NCBI GenBank assembly: GCA_910588425.1
Contig: CAJUPM010000004.1
Span: forward strand, 85,069 to 124,246
From: an uncultured Christensenellaceae bacterium
GTDB lineage: Bacteria; Bacillota; Clostridia; Christensenellales; Christensenellaceae
DNA: 39,178 bases
Reading direction: 5' to 3'
Shown: positions 32,678 through 39,178 of the stretch, one piece after another
How positions within the stretch are numbered: the first letter of the stretch is position 1
Layout: each line of letters opens with the position of its first letter
Made by a program: the position numbers and the translations under genes
The notes under the pieces: model-generated
The model's input: only the letters and a program-made list of their open reading frames with translations
What the model was told of the DNA's origin: nothing
Database searches by the model: none

Positions 32678-32685
32678 GCAATCTT

Positions 32686-33183
32686 TCAGGCTTTTGGCAT
32701 GATTTTGATATTTTCAGAGGCTTTATTCGTCTGCGTTCTGATGATCTCGGCAATCTGCGTTACCTCCGCTTCGGAAAGCACCTCTTTATCGACGACAACG
32801 CTGACCGAATCACCCGAAATAGCCACAACCGCGCTGACGCCCATCTTGGTCTCGATGATGCCCTCGCTTAAAAGCTCGGACTCCATGTTCGCCACCATGG
32901 CCAGCTTCTGCTCCTGCGCCTTGGATTTGGTCGCCTCATCTGCTTCTGCGCTGCTCACGACCGATTCGATATAGCTCAGCTCGCTGGCGCGGCTGCTCTC
33001 GCGGTCGTTCTTGAAGCTGGCAAACACATCTACCGTCTCCCCGTCCTGAATCTCTGCGCTGACCTTCTTAGAGCCGTCGTCTCCCGCTTTTTTCGCGGTG
33101 ATGGCATAGTTTGCATAGCCCGCCGCGATCACTGCCAAAAACAGCCCGCATAACAACAGCGCCTTTTTGTTCTTCCCGTTCAT
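32686..33183 (-). CDS. spoIIIAH: Stage III sporulation protein AH
   Basis: Mother-cell outer component of the channel joining mother cell and forespore, partner of SpoIIQ. 165 residues (218 in Bacillus): one N-terminal membrane segment (about 8-27), a linker, a helical ESSRASELSYIESVVSS region and the ring-building domain at about 90-165 with ELLSEGIIETKMGVSAVVAISGDSVSVVV. ATG with GGGAGG 8 bases upstream. Last gene of the spoIIIA operon. Confidence 0.93.
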   Translation of the reverse strand: MNGKNKKALLLCGLFLAVIAAGYANYAITAKKAGDDGSKKVSAEIQDGETVDVFASFKNDRESSRASELSYIESVVSSAEADEATKSKAQEQKLAMVANMESELLSEGIIETKMGVSAVVAISGDSVSVVVDKEVLSEAEVTQIAEIIRTQTNKASENIKIMPKA

Positions 33184-33200
33184 GTTTGTTCCTCCCTTTG

Positions 33201-33743
33201 CTAATTCGCCATTTTTAATATTTCCACTTTATCCGCATCGACGCCGAGCAGCGTCGTTACGGCATGAAGCAAATCCATACGGACCCCGATATCCCCAGCC
33301 CCCTGGGCCACGACGATCACGCCGCGCACCTCTGGCTGATCTTCCCGGATAATCACGGCCTCGCCTCCCTGGGCAGTCGCGATCCCCTTTTTCTCCACGC
33401 GGTTTTCAGTAAACCGGTCGTCCTCCGAGCTGGAAGAGCTTTGAATATCCTCGCTCGTCGCCGGGACCAGCTCTGCCGAGGAGGCATAATTGATGACAAC
33501 ATCAACCTGCCCCGCGCCATCCACTTTGGAGAGCGCCGCCCTGAGGCGTTTTTCCAGATCGTCTGCCGTCTGTTCCGCGCCGACGGCTGTTTTGTTTTGT
33601 CCCTCTATTTTATTCCCGGAAGGAGACAGCGTAGAAAAATATATGAGCAGAATCACCGCGATTATGATCAGAATGGCGAGATACTGCGTCTTTTTCTTCG
33701 CGCTCAGCTTCTTTATTTTTTCCAGATACTCTTTTGGCTTCAT
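33201..33743 (-). CDS. spoIIIAG: Stage III sporulation protein AG
   Basis: Forms a large ring in the intermembrane space of the feeding channel. 180 residues (229 in Bacillus): a basic start, one membrane segment (about 22-40), then the ring-building domain with LRAALSKVDGAGQVDVVINY, a serine-rich insert SSSSSEDD, and PEVRGVIVVAQGAGDIGVRMDLLHAV. Start ATG 33743 chosen for the GGGGAG 6 bases upstream; an ATG at 33761 is possible. Confidence 0.93.
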   Translation of the reverse strand: MKPKEYLEKIKKLSAKKKTQYLAILIIIAVILLIYFSTLSPSGNKIEGQNKTAVGAEQTADDLEKRLRAALSKVDGAGQVDVVINYASSAELVPATSEDIQSSSSSEDDRFTENRVEKKGIATAQGGEAVIIREDQPEVRGVIVVAQGAGDIGVRMDLLHAVTTLLGVDADKVEILKMAN

Positions 33744-33763
33744 GCTTCTCTCCCCCGCCATCT

Positions 33764-34045
33764 CTAGTTATTCTTATTTTCCATTTCCCTGTGATATACA
33801 TCCAAAATGATCTCTTCATAGCTGGCTGCATCCGGCGCATAGCTGCCAGCCGGCTGGGCGGCCGAAAACTCAAGATCCGGCATTTGTTCCGGCTTCCAGA
33901 CTCCCAAAATGATGAATACCAATAAGATGCCCAAAATGAACTTGCAGAACCGCTTCATGCCGCCTTCCGGCAAAAGCCCGATGGCCAGTTCTCCCAGAAA
34001 CAGCGCCGCAACGCCCATATAAACTCCGCGCAGTAACTGTTCCAT
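33764..34045 (-). CDS. spoIIIAF: Stage III sporulation protein AF, short form
   Basis: Identified by two N-terminal membrane segments (about 7-25 and 30-48, FCKFILGILLVFIILGVW) and its place between AE and AG. It has only 93 residues, against about 200 in Bacillus, and ends after a short stretch EEIILDVYHREME that matches the start of the usual soluble region. The ring-building domain is thus missing. The stop lies 2 bases before the first possible spoIIIAG start, so there is no room for a frameshifted remainder. ATG with GAGGTAGGG upstream. Confidence 0.85.
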   Translation of the reverse strand: MEQLLRGVYMGVAALFLGELAIGLLPEGGMKRFCKFILGILLVFIILGVWKPEQMPDLEFSAAQPAGSYAPDAASYEEIILDVYHREMENKNN

Positions 34046-34049
34046 CGCC

Positions 34050-35237
34050 CTACCTCACCATCATGCTCATATCCGCCGCGCCCATCAGAACGGCCAGGAA
34101 AATGAAGGCCATAGCTGTGCAGGCCAGCAGCGTTACCGTCAGAAGCTGAACAGTTTTGCCCATGGCAGTGAGCAGGTTGACGCTTCTCTTCTCGGCAAAA
34201 GGTTCGGCTGCCGCCGCCGAGAATTTGAGCAGAAACTGGTTGGCGGCCAGCGTTGCAATGGGCGCGCCGATCAGGCAGACCAGCGAGACCAGCCCCACAA
34301 TCCCAACCGCGTTTTTGACGATCAGACTGCACGCCATAATGGTATCCAGCGTCTCGGAGAACATGCCCCCGATGACGGGCACCATCTTATCCACGGTATA
34401 TTTGGCCGTCTTAAAGGAAATGCCGTCAATAGAAGCGCCGGCGATGCCCTTGAGCGCCGTTACCCCGAGAAAGACGATAAACAGGATGCCCAACAGCCAT
34501 TTGACTACGCTCTCCACCAGCTCTGCCAGTTTTCCCAGGCGGATGGCCGTGGAAAAATTGGAGGCGATGCTGAGCACCGCATAGACCAGAATGAGCGGGA
34601 AAACCACCGTCGTGATCACCGTGAAGATGCTGCCCGTCAGGCCGGCCAGCACCGGGCTTAAAACGCCGGACGTCTTGCTGCCGCCCATGCCCGTGAGCAA
34701 AAGCATGAGCACCGGCGCCACTCCCTCGACGGCATTGCAGAGAAGCTGAACGGCATCGCTGCAAATGCGCACGCAGTCGGACAATACGGCGACAGCCACG
34801 CCTGCAACTGTAATATACCCCGCATAGAACGCCGCCCTAGAAACCTCGCTGCCAAAGGATGAGTTCATATTGCGCAGAAGCGACATCAGCAGCAGCATTG
34901 CCAGAATCTCCGCCGCGAACCGCCAGTTGCCCGCCAGCTCTGTAAACAGCGCCCCAAAGATGGTGTTCAGCGCCTGCTCCGCGCTGAGATCGGATAATCC
35001 GTTTTGCGTCAGGCTGGCAATGGCCTGCCTTAATGTCTGTCCATCAAAAGCCTCTGGCTGATAGAACTCTTCCAGCGCCTGCAAATCCAGCTCGGAGATG
35101 ATCTCATCCGTGCCCTCCTGCAAAACCTGCTCCGCATCCCTGGTCTCTTGCGCATCCTGCTCTTCCTGCGCCTTCACGCTCTTTGGAAAAGCCAGCAGCA
35201 AGACTGCGAAAACAAGCAAAATCCATCTTTTGTGCAT
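34050..35237 (-). CDS. spoIIIAE: Stage III sporulation protein AE
   Basis: Polytopic membrane protein of the feeding channel. 395 residues: signal peptide (1-23, ending near KAQ), an acidic stretch, a LQALEEFYQPEAFDGQTLRQ region, then about seven hydrophobic segments including MLLLLTGMGGSKTSGVLSPV and VLSIASNFSTAIRLGKLAELVESVVKW, the family core. Start at 35237 with GAGGAAACGG upstream; the longer open frame covers the spoIIIAD end and has no signal peptide. Confidence 0.95.
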   Translation of the reverse strand: MHKRWILLVFAVLLLAFPKSVKAQEEQDAQETRDAEQVLQEGTDEIISELDLQALEEFYQPEAFDGQTLRQAIASLTQNGLSDLSAEQALNTIFGALFTELAGNWRFAAEILAMLLLMSLLRNMNSSFGSEVSRAAFYAGYITVAGVAVAVLSDCVRICSDAVQLLCNAVEGVAPVLMLLLTGMGGSKTSGVLSPVLAGLTGSIFTVITTVVFPLILVYAVLSIASNFSTAIRLGKLAELVESVVKWLLGILFIVFLGVTALKGIAGASIDGISFKTAKYTVDKMVPVIGGMFSETLDTIMACSLIVKNAVGIVGLVSLVCLIGAPIATLAANQFLLKFSAAAAEPFAEKRSVNLLTAMGKTVQLLTVTLLACTAMAFIFLAVLMGAADMSMMVR

Positions 35238-35247
35238 GTCCGTTTCC

Positions 35248-35631
35248 TCATAATAGCTCCAGCACCATCTGGGCAAACTGCCCGATGAGCGGCAATGTTA
35301 CGGCAAAGATGATCACCTTGCCGGCCAGCTCCACTTTGACGGCCAGCGCATTTTCCCCAGCGTCTTTGAGCACCTGAACGCCAAATTCGCAAAGATAGGC
35401 GATGCCGATCACCTTGAGCAGAACGAGCGTCCCCTGATAGAGCGCGCCATACTGCTCTGCGAAGCTTCGAATAAAATCCACCGCCTGAGCGAGATACCCC
35501 AGAACCAGGCAGAACACGATGACGCCTGCCGCGATGGAAACCTGCATTCCAAGCTCTGGATTCGTCTTTTTGACGGCGACGGCCAAGATGCCGCCCACGA
35601 TGCCAATTCCGATGACTTTCGCGATCTCCAT
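35248..35631 (-). CDS. spoIIIAD: Stage III sporulation protein AD
   Basis: 127 residues, four hydrophobic segments, typical length (133 in Bacillus). VKKTNPELGMQVSIAAGVIVFCLVLGYL and a GIAYLCEFGVQVLKDAGENALAVKVELAGKVII segment identify it. Resembles SpoIIIAC with a duplicated part. The ATG follows the spoIIIAC stop by one base with no clear Shine-Dalgarno sequence, so translational coupling is likely. Confidence 0.95.
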   Translation of the reverse strand: MEIAKVIGIGIVGGILAVAVKKTNPELGMQVSIAAGVIVFCLVLGYLAQAVDFIRSFAEQYGALYQGTLVLLKVIGIAYLCEFGVQVLKDAGENALAVKVELAGKVIIFAVTLPLIGQFAQMVLELL

Positions 35632-35632
35632 G

Positions 35633-35836
35633 TCAGTATAATCCGAAAATATTCTTCACGCTGGAAAACAGCCCGCTGACCATATCCACGACCATCAGCA
35701 GGACGATCACCAGCCCCGCGATGGAGACCATCATTGCAATATCCTCCCGGCCGGATCGGACGAGAAGCTGATAGAGCACCGCGATGAGAATCCCGATAGC
35801 GGCTATTTTAAAAACCAAGTCGATGCTGACTCCCAT
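35633..35836 (-). CDS. spoIIIAC: Stage III sporulation protein AC
   Basis: 67 residues with two membrane segments; IDLVFKIAAIGILIAVLYQLL and SGREDIAMMVSIAGLVIVLL match the family. Normal length. Strong TAGGAGG ribosome-binding site before the ATG. Confidence 0.95.
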   Translation of the reverse strand: MGVSIDLVFKIAAIGILIAVLYQLLVRSGREDIAMMVSIAGLVIVLLMVVDMVSGLFSSVKNIFGLY

Positions 35837-35845
35837 AGTTTCCTC

Positions 35846-36361
35846 CTAAACGAATAAAATCGATATGACCAGCCCGGCCACAATGCACATAGTCCGCGTC
35901 AGCCGGCCCTTTTGCTCCTGCTGGGAGCGAAGCTGTTCTGCGAGCAAATCCGTCTGCCGCAGAAACACTTTGCCGGCATCCTCTATCTGCTCGGGTGAGA
36001 CCGCTCCGCAAAGCCGCCCGAACAGATCTGCCAGCGCTTCCTTTTCCGGCTCTTTGCATCCGGCCAGGCTTTCCTTCTGTTCCAGCATCGCCCTTTTGCA
36101 CAGCTCTTTTCCTGCCACTCCAGGCTCTTTTCGCAGAAGGCTGGCGCAGCCCTGGAAAAATTCCGGGTAAGCGATTTTGCCGGCCGCCAGCAGTGCATCG
36201 TACAGCGGCATTCCCTGAAAACCCAGCGCGCTGATTAACACTTTAACGGCACTTTGCACCGCACCGATGCTCCTTCTTCTCTCTTCCCATTCGCCGACGA
36301 TGACGCTCCCGATGCCCGCGCTGGAGAAGATGATAACGGCGATAAATAACAGCTTTATCAT
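35846..36361 (-). CDS. spoIIIAB: Stage III sporulation protein AB
   Basis: 171 residues, as in Bacillus. N- and C-terminal membrane segments enclose a helical soluble domain related to type II secretion GspF (inference from family knowledge). Seen: FSSAGIGSVIVGEWEERRRSIGAV at the start and the KGRLTRTMCIVAGLVISIL end, with a repeated basic/acidic helix region between. Begins 9 bases after spoIIIAA. Confidence 0.93.
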   Translation of the reverse strand: MIKLLFIAVIIFSSAGIGSVIVGEWEERRRSIGAVQSAVKVLISALGFQGMPLYDALLAAGKIAYPEFFQGCASLLRKEPGVAGKELCKRAMLEQKESLAGCKEPEKEALADLFGRLCGAVSPEQIEDAGKVFLRQTDLLAEQLRSQQEQKGRLTRTMCIVAGLVISILFV

Positions 36362-36370
36362 ATCCTGCTC

Positions 36371-37273
36371 CTATAAAAGAAATGGGCCGGGCGAGATTCT
36401 CCTGCCCTCCTGATCGCAGACTGCCTCCACCGTCCCCCGGCCCAGCCGGCCGGATAAGAATACCACCCGCTCCACCAGCCGCGCCTCCAGAAACTGCCGG
36501 AAGAATTTGCGCGCCTTGAGCTCGGCCATATCCCGGCAGTGCGCTGTGGCAAGGATTTTGACGCCGCTGTTGGCCGCCTCGCACAGCGCGTCCAGCTCTC
36601 CCTTGCCGCCGATCTCATCCGTCGCGAGTATTTCCGGGGAAAGCGCTCGAAGCGCCATCATCAGCCCCACCGTTTTGGGGCAGGAGGCCAGCACATCGCT
36701 ACGCATTCCAAGGTCGAAATTGCCGCCGCCGGACAGATCTTCTCTCTCATCAATCACCACGCACTTCTGCGGCTCGTAGCCATCGCCGTCCGATGCCTGG
36801 CGCACCAGCTCCCGCAGCAGCGTCGTCTTGCCCTGGCCGGGCGGCGAGGCGATCAGAACACTGCGCAGCTGCCCCCTCCCAGCCAAATAAGGCAGAAGCC
36901 CCTTGCCAATCCCCTTCATTTCCCGGGGCAGGCGCAGGCAGACTGAAGTGAAGCCGCGGATGAGCCGGATCTCCTCTCCGCTGGCCACCACCTTGCCCGC
37001 TACGCCCACGCGGATGCCGCCTTCCAGCGTAAAAAAGCCCTGGCGCAGTTCTTCCATATAGGCGTGAATCGAGTGCCCGCAAAGCGCCGCCACAATCTCG
37101 CCGATCTGCTCCTTGCTGGCGCAGACGGGGATCATCTCCTCCATCCCTCCCGCATACAGCATCATCGGGCGGCCGCTGCGCAGGCGCAGCTCCTCCGCGC
37201 CCCCGTAAAGCGAGCTTTTTTCCAGCTCAGCTCGCAGCTCTTTCGGCAAATATTCTTTTACTCTCTCCAGCAT
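36371..37273 (-). CDS. spoIIIAA: Stage III sporulation protein AA (ATPase)
   Basis: Secretion-type ATPase of the SpoIIIA-SpoIIQ channel. 300 residues: N-terminal EELRLRSGRPMMLY, ALCGHSIHAYMEELRQGFFTLEGGIRVGVAGK, a RGFTSVCLRLPREMKGIGKGL segment, Walker A SPPGQGKTTLLRELVRQ, VVIDEREDLSG as Walker B-like acidic strand and ILATDEIGGKGELDAL. ATG with AGGGG about 9 bases upstream. First gene of the operon behind a sigma-E-like promoter. Confidence 0.95.
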   Translation of the reverse strand: MLERVKEYLPKELRAELEKSSLYGGAEELRLRSGRPMMLYAGGMEEMIPVCASKEQIGEIVAALCGHSIHAYMEELRQGFFTLEGGIRVGVAGKVVASGEEIRLIRGFTSVCLRLPREMKGIGKGLLPYLAGRGQLRSVLIASPPGQGKTTLLRELVRQASDGDGYEPQKCVVIDEREDLSGGGNFDLGMRSDVLASCPKTVGLMMALRALSPEILATDEIGGKGELDALCEAANSGVKILATAHCRDMAELKARKFFRQFLEARLVERVVFLSGRLGRGTVEAVCDQEGRRISPGPFLL

Positions 37274-37301
37274 CTTTTTGCCCCTTTTCTTTTGTTTGTT
37301 A

Positions 37302-37330
37302 TCTATATGCCGGCTTAATTTATAGTATTC
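37302..37330 (-). promoter_or_regulatory. Sigma-E-like promoter of the spoIIIA operon
   Basis: On the - strand GAATACT (37330-37324), a 14-base spacer and CATATAGA (37309-37302). The sigma-E consensus is about KMATATT, 14-15 bases, CATACAMT. Six of seven -35 bases and about five of eight -10 bases fit, at the right spacing and about 35 bases before spoIIIAA, the operon known to be sigma-E dependent in Bacillus. Confidence 0.65.
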
Positions 37331-37383
37331 ACCTGTTTTTCACATCCGCAGAAGAAAGCAAATTTGCAGAAAATCCGCACAGC

Positions 37384-37416
37384 AAAAAGCACCTTCAGAT
37401 GCCCTGAAGGTGCTTT
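37384..37416 (-). terminator. Terminator after pncB
   Basis: Perfect 13-base inverted repeat (37386-37398 with 37404-37416), 5-base loop, followed on the - strand by TTTTTGCTG. It lies 24 bases after the pncB stop and separates it from spoIIIAA. Confidence 0.9.
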
Positions 37417-37439
37417 GGCGCTTCTCTTATTTGGCTGTT

Positions 37440-38873
37440 TTAGTGCCAGGTGGTCTGGCTGAGCAGTTCGTGCTTTAGATCGAAGAGCTCCTGGGAGAGA
37501 TCGACTTTATAGATATGCGGACGGTATGGTCTTTTATATTCATCCCAGAAGGTTTCGAGATCCTGCTTGGCATATTCCCTGCTGGCCATCATGCCGGGCG
37601 ACTGGTAGACCTGCTTGCCATCCTGGAACACGGGCACCAGCAGTTCCTTGATATAGTAATTGGTAATCGTCATGCGCTTCCACGTCTCGACGGGATCGAA
37701 GATGGTCAACGGATGCTGAGTATCGATGCTCTCGTGCTCCAGCATGATGAGATCTGCGATGGATTTATGCGTGCTGCCGTCGTAGATGCGGACAACCTTT
37801 TTGAGGCCGGGGTTGGTGATCTTCCAGAAATTCTCGCTGATCTTGATGCGCGGTTGCATCTTGCCATGCCGCTCGACGGCCGCCAGTTTATAGACCCCGC
37901 CAAGGGCCGGGCAGTTTTCGCTGGTGATCAGCTTGGTTCCTACGCCCCAGGTATCGATGCAGGCGCCCTGGTTGCGCAGATCCCGGATGATGGCCTCATC
38001 CAGATCACTGCTGGCGCAGATTTTCGCATCCGGGAACCCCGCCTCGTCCAGCATCTTCCTGGCCATGCGCGAGAGATAGGCCAGATCGCCGCTGTCCAGC
38101 CGGATGCCCATGGGCTCGTAGCCTTTTTCCCGCAGTTCCCGGAACACGGTAATCGCATTGGGAACGCCGCTGCCCAGCGTATCGTAGGTATCCACCAGCA
38201 GCAGGCAGCTATCGGGGAACACCTCCGCATAGGCGCGGAATGCCTGAAGCTCGCTGTCGAAGCTCATGATCCAGCTATGGGCATGCGTACCCGCCGGAAC
38301 GCCGCCAAACATCTGCGTCGTCAGCACATTGGACGTGGTATTGCAGCCGCCGATGATGGCCGCGCGGGCGCCGTAAATGCCGGCATCCGGACCCTGGGCG
38401 CGCCGCAGACCAAATTCCAGCACAGCTCCGCCTTCCGCCGCATGGCAGACTCTGCTGGCCTTTGTGGCGATCAGCGTCTGATGGTTGATGATATTGAGCA
38501 TGGCCGTCTCGATGAGCTGGGCCTGCGCGATGGGCGCGCGCACCCGGATGAGCGGCTCATAGGGGAACACTACCGTCCCCTCGGGCATCGCGTAGATTTC
38601 GCCGGTAAAGCGGAAATCGCGCAGATAAGCAAAGAAGTCCTCGTCGAACAGATTGAGCGTGCGCAGATAGTCGATATCCTCCGCAGAGAAATGCAGATTA
38701 TCAATATACTCCATCACCTGCTCCAGCCCCGCGAACACAGCATACTTGGATTCTCCCGCTCCTTTGCGGAAAAACACGTCGTAAACCGCCATATTCTCGT
38801 GCGTCTTTTCCCGGAAATAGCCATACATCATGGTGAGCTGATAGAGATCCGTCATCATGGTCAAATTTCTCAT
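37440..38873 (-). CDS. pncB: Nicotinate phosphoribosyltransferase
   Basis: Joins nicotinate and PRPP in NAD salvage. 477 residues. Seen: start MRNLTMMTDLYQLTMMYGYF, a SKYAVFAGLEQVMEYI segment, EFGLRRAQGPDAGIYGARAAIIGGCNTTSNVL, THAHSWIMSF with the active-site histidine region, LLLVDTYDTLGSGVPN, GIRLDSGDLAYLS and DTWGVGTKLITS. ATG chosen at 38873; the open frame continues upstream only through the lgt gene. It starts one base after the lgt stop, so the two are probably one unit. Confidence 0.95.
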   Translation of the reverse strand: MRNLTMMTDLYQLTMMYGYFREKTHENMAVYDVFFRKGAGESKYAVFAGLEQVMEYIDNLHFSAEDIDYLRTLNLFDEDFFAYLRDFRFTGEIYAMPEGTVVFPYEPLIRVRAPIAQAQLIETAMLNIINHQTLIATKASRVCHAAEGGAVLEFGLRRAQGPDAGIYGARAAIIGGCNTTSNVLTTQMFGGVPAGTHAHSWIMSFDSELQAFRAYAEVFPDSCLLLVDTYDTLGSGVPNAITVFRELREKGYEPMGIRLDSGDLAYLSRMARKMLDEAGFPDAKICASSDLDEAIIRDLRNQGACIDTWGVGTKLITSENCPALGGVYKLAAVERHGKMQPRIKISENFWKITNPGLKKVVRIYDGSTHKSIADLIMLEHESIDTQHPLTIFDPVETWKRMTITNYYIKELLVPVFQDGKQVYQSPGMMASREYAKQDLETFWDEYKRPYRPHIYKVDLSQELFDLKHELLSQTTWH

Positions 38874-38874
38874 G

Positions 38875-39178
38875 TCAGTCTTGCGCTCCTTTCTGTTCCT
38901 CATCCTGCGCCGCCTCTTCTGCCTCTGCCGGCGGCTCCTCCTCTTGACCGGGCTTTTTGTATCCCAGGCTGTAAATACCATAATATGCCTGATTCTGCGC
39001 CGGCCTGCGGTGCATATACCACAGATAGGCCGCGCCAAACACGACCAAAACCGCGCTGAGCAGCTGCGAGACACGTATCACGCCCGGAATCATCCAAAGG
39101 CTGTCTGTCCGCAGGCCCTCGATAAAAAACCTACCCACTCCATACAGCGCCAGATACGACACAAACACATTGCCCTTA
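38875..39178 (-). CDS. lgt: Prolipoprotein diacylglyceryl transferase, C-terminal part
   Basis: The right edge of the window cuts the gene; about 101 C-terminal residues remain. KGNVFVSYLALYGVGRFFIEGLRTDSLWM is the conserved Lgt end with the GRFXXEXXR motif; a last membrane segment (VIRVSQLLSAVLVVFGAAYLW) follows, then a hydrophilic glutamate/alanine-rich tail of about 40 residues. The enzyme attaches diacylglyceryl to prelipoproteins at the membrane. Confidence 0.9.
   Translation of the reverse strand, partial: KGNVFVSYLALYGVGRFFIEGLRTDSLWMIPGVIRVSQLLSAVLVVFGAAYLWYMHRRPAQNQAYYGIYSLGYKKPGQEEEPPAEAEEAAQDEEQKGAQD

Noticed and set aside
33610..33873. Frameshifted remainder of spoIIIAF
   Set aside because: The alternative frame translates to a shadow of spoIIIAG rather than a ring-building domain; the two genes are only a few bases apart.
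37515..39059. 514-residue open frame on the + strand opposite pncB
   Set aside because: It is a long antisense shadow of a well-supported gene; its translation shows no recognisable domain and it has no promoter or ribosome-binding site seen.
1..39178. CRISPR arrays, tRNA genes, insertion sequences or prophage modules
   Set aside because: No regularly spaced repeats, tRNA-like folds, transposase or integrase frames were seen. The phage-associated DUF5131 gene alone is not enough to claim a prophage.

Overview
The window is a gene-dense chromosomal segment of a spore-forming member of the Clostridia (Bacillota) of moderately high GC content. Evidence: a complete spoIIIAA-AH operon, the dgt-dnaG-rpoD-trmK-nif3-zinc-ribbon-rnpB gene order, an ispH-rpsA fused reading frame, and a split methionine synthase (MetH core plus separate reactivation protein). 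The genus cannot be fixed from the sequence; Christensenellales-like gut Clostridia are one possibility (inference). Apart from one two-gene operon on the + strand, every gene is on the - strand. No prophage, insertion sequence, CRISPR array, tRNA or rRNA was seen.

Layout, left to right. 1-4708: methionine/one-carbon operon, read right to left as a NimA-like flavin-binding protein, metF, MetH reactivation protein, metH and a DUF5131 gene cut by the window edge. 4788-8062: tig-clpP-clpX, ending in a strong terminator. 8207-9991: YgiQ-type radical SAM protein. 10064-10403: RNase P RNA with promoter and terminator. 10411-16805: dgt, dnaG, rpoD, trmK, nif3 and a C4 zinc-ribbon protein (macromolecular synthesis cluster). 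17003-18585 (+): a minimal SufC/SufBD pair matching the SMS-type Fe-S cluster assembly system. 18686-24156: ftsK/spoIIIE, rimO, pgsA, recA. 24294-24731: DUF3795 cysteine-rich protein. 24810-32607: a long operon running from Asp23/Gls24, AmaP and DUF2273 (envelope) through nusB, a TsaD-like paralogue, folD, ispA, cmk and plsC to ispH-rpsA. 32686-37273: spoIIIA operon with a sigma-E-like promoter. 37440-39178: pncB and the C-terminal end of lgt.

Most genes overlap by ATGA/TAATG-type junctions or are a few bases apart, so several long transcription units are likely. Several starts are GTG or TTG chosen from Shine-Dalgarno position (clpP, rpoD, zinc-ribbon, asp23, amaP, smsC). Three promoters share the extended -10 string TGTGCTATAAT.

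Most interesting points: a well-formed ribosome-binding site inside ispH-rpsA that could make free ribosomal protein S1; the rnpB promoter written inside the last codons of the upstream zinc-ribbon gene; the SMS-type Fe-S pair; a SpoIIIAF of only 93 residues lacking its usual soluble domain; and a DUF5131 gene with a CX6CX2C cluster translationally coupled to metH. No wholly new multi-gene system was identified with confidence.
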